NCBI GenBank assembly: GCA_037833965.1
Contig: AP031355.1
Coordinates: forward strand, 22,035,501-22,099,500
Direction of reading: 5' to 3'
DNA length: 64,000 nucleotides
From: Marchantia polymorpha subsp. ruderalis
Lineage: Eukaryota > Streptophyta > Marchantiopsida > Marchantiales > Marchantiaceae
The notes beneath the pieces were generated by a model. That model had not been told where the DNA came from and did not search any database. It worked only from the letters and a program-made list of their open reading frames with translations. Every line of letters starts with the position of its first letter. The stretch's first letter is position 1. A program made the position numbers and the translations under genes. Positions 63,080-64,000 of this stretch are shown one piece after another.

Positions 63080-63418
63080 TCAAAAACAAATTTTTGTCAC
63101 ACAACTCCAAGTATCAGTTGCGATAGTGTTTTTGGGTTCCATTCCTCCTGTGCAAAAAATATCTTCACAGGTGATATTTCCATGGACCCAACCGTTGCCC
63201 TGCAAGACAAGATTGACCAGGTTACTCACAAGCTCATTTTGGAGACACTCTCCACACTCCGTGCCACCAGGGACATCAAATACTACAAAAACAACACTTA
63301 CTACATTTTTCAGGGTTTGTTTTTGTGGTTGCGCTACTCGCATCTGGCAATTTTCTTGGCATCCACACCATCGAAAAATCAAATTTTGACAGGAGAGGTT
63401 TATGTGGTCGGTTAACAT
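63080..63418. other. Region open on both strands, unrecognised
   Basis: A 112-codon minus-strand frame (63418-63080) overlaps plus-strand frames of 115 codons (63042-63389) and 77 codons (63182-63415). The plus frame from 63182 opens MDPTVALQDKIDQVTHKLIL, which looks protein-like, but none matches a family I know. I cannot tell which, if any, is real. Confidence 0.2.
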
Positions 63419-64000
63419 TCACTCAAAATAATCATATCCTACATATAACACAATGTTTATATATTGTACTAACGAATGCAATCCATGTGAAAAAGATAGG
63501 ATCGTTGGGATGTTTTATTGCTCGTCCCACGAAGATATTTAAGTTTTGTTGTGCATTCTTCTGGAGACTATAGCGCCATGTAATCTACACAGTATCATCC
63601 CTTTGCGAATTGACATGGTCTGTCTTGTTATGCGCGTTGGTACCTTTCACTTTCAGAGCCTCACGATCTAAAATAAGAAGTTCTTCCTCTCAGCCATTCC
63701 TCAAAATTTTATAAATTACTCCGTGATCCATCGGGACACTTGCACTAAAATCATTTCCCTACCATGGGACCGTCATAGTTACTGCCGCGTGCGTCTGAGG
63801 ATTCTTGCACTTGAGAATGATGTAGCAGTTGAGGTCCACCATCACGTAGATGCTTCGACCATTTATTCAAGAAGAGATTGCTGTACAGTATGTCATTCAC
63901 GTGAGCATATCGTTTGTCATTCATTCGAGCAATTCCAGTTTCTAGTAACATGGCCGATATAGTGTTGTAGCGATTGTAGGTAATGTTCGAGAACCTGATT

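Larger units (their letters stand above)
59648..64000. other. Right-end stretch, no firm gene
   Basis: Balanced to AT-rich sequence. Two segments (60.27-60.70 and 63.04-63.42 kb) have longer open frames and are listed or discussed separately. Elsewhere frames are short. I see no recognisable transposon protein, repeat array or RNA gene. Confidence 0.45.

Noticed and set aside
1-64000. CRISPR arrays, bacterial operons or phage genes.
   Set aside because: No regularly spaced short direct repeats with unique spacers; genes are spliced plant genes.

Overview
This is a nuclear plant genome window. It holds spliced genes with short GT-AG introns, a decayed Ty1/copia retrotransposon, a nuclear tRNA-Val(AAC), and protein families that are plant-specific in form: an OEP64/TOC64-type amidase-TPR protein, a plant SEC23-like protein, an ABCG half-transporter and a plastid-targeted unknown. 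Divergence from the seed-plant versions I know suggests a non-flowering land plant, probably a bryophyte; that is inference. Gene islands have moderate GC and GC-rich 5' leaders. They are separated by very AT-rich blocks (about 2.4-3.1, 34-35.28, 45.9-49.9 and 56.8-58.7 kb).

Layout. 1-1.53 kb: decayed copia gag-pol, minus strand, running off the left edge. 5.45-11.71 kb: RIO1 atypical kinase, minus strand, 13 exons, 600 aa, with an eight-copy 176-bp satellite-like array in intron 2. 11.71-13.62 kb: GC-rich divergent promoter. 13.62-17.90 kb: SEC23-like COPII protein, 5 exons, 957 aa. 19.08-19.55 kb: 105-bp tandem repeats. 21.22-25.42 kb: plastid-targeted protein of unknown function, 11 exons, 334 aa. 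27.75-32.94 kb: ABCG half-transporter, 7 exons, 650 aa, with altered residues in all three core ATPase motifs. 35.54-36.08 kb: intronless mitochondrial-like protein ending in 16 Asp. 39.18-43.76 kb (minus) and 51.23-55.33 kb (plus): two TOC64/OM64-family paralogues arranged head to head about 7.5 kb apart. 59.57-59.65 kb: tRNA-Val. The right end has no recognised gene.

I rebuilt the exon structures by hand from GT/AG sites. In the six multi-exon genes every junction keeps frame and the joined lengths are multiples of three. The genes do not form one pathway: ribosome maturation (RIO1), ER export (SEC23-like), plastid biology (unknown; TOC64 pair) and membrane export (ABCG) are simply neighbours. 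The two most notable points are the ABCG gene, whose frame is intact while its ATPase motifs are not, and the TOC64 pair. In that pair one copy keeps a full amidase triad plus a TPR clamp. The other has lost the nucleophile and the TPRs.
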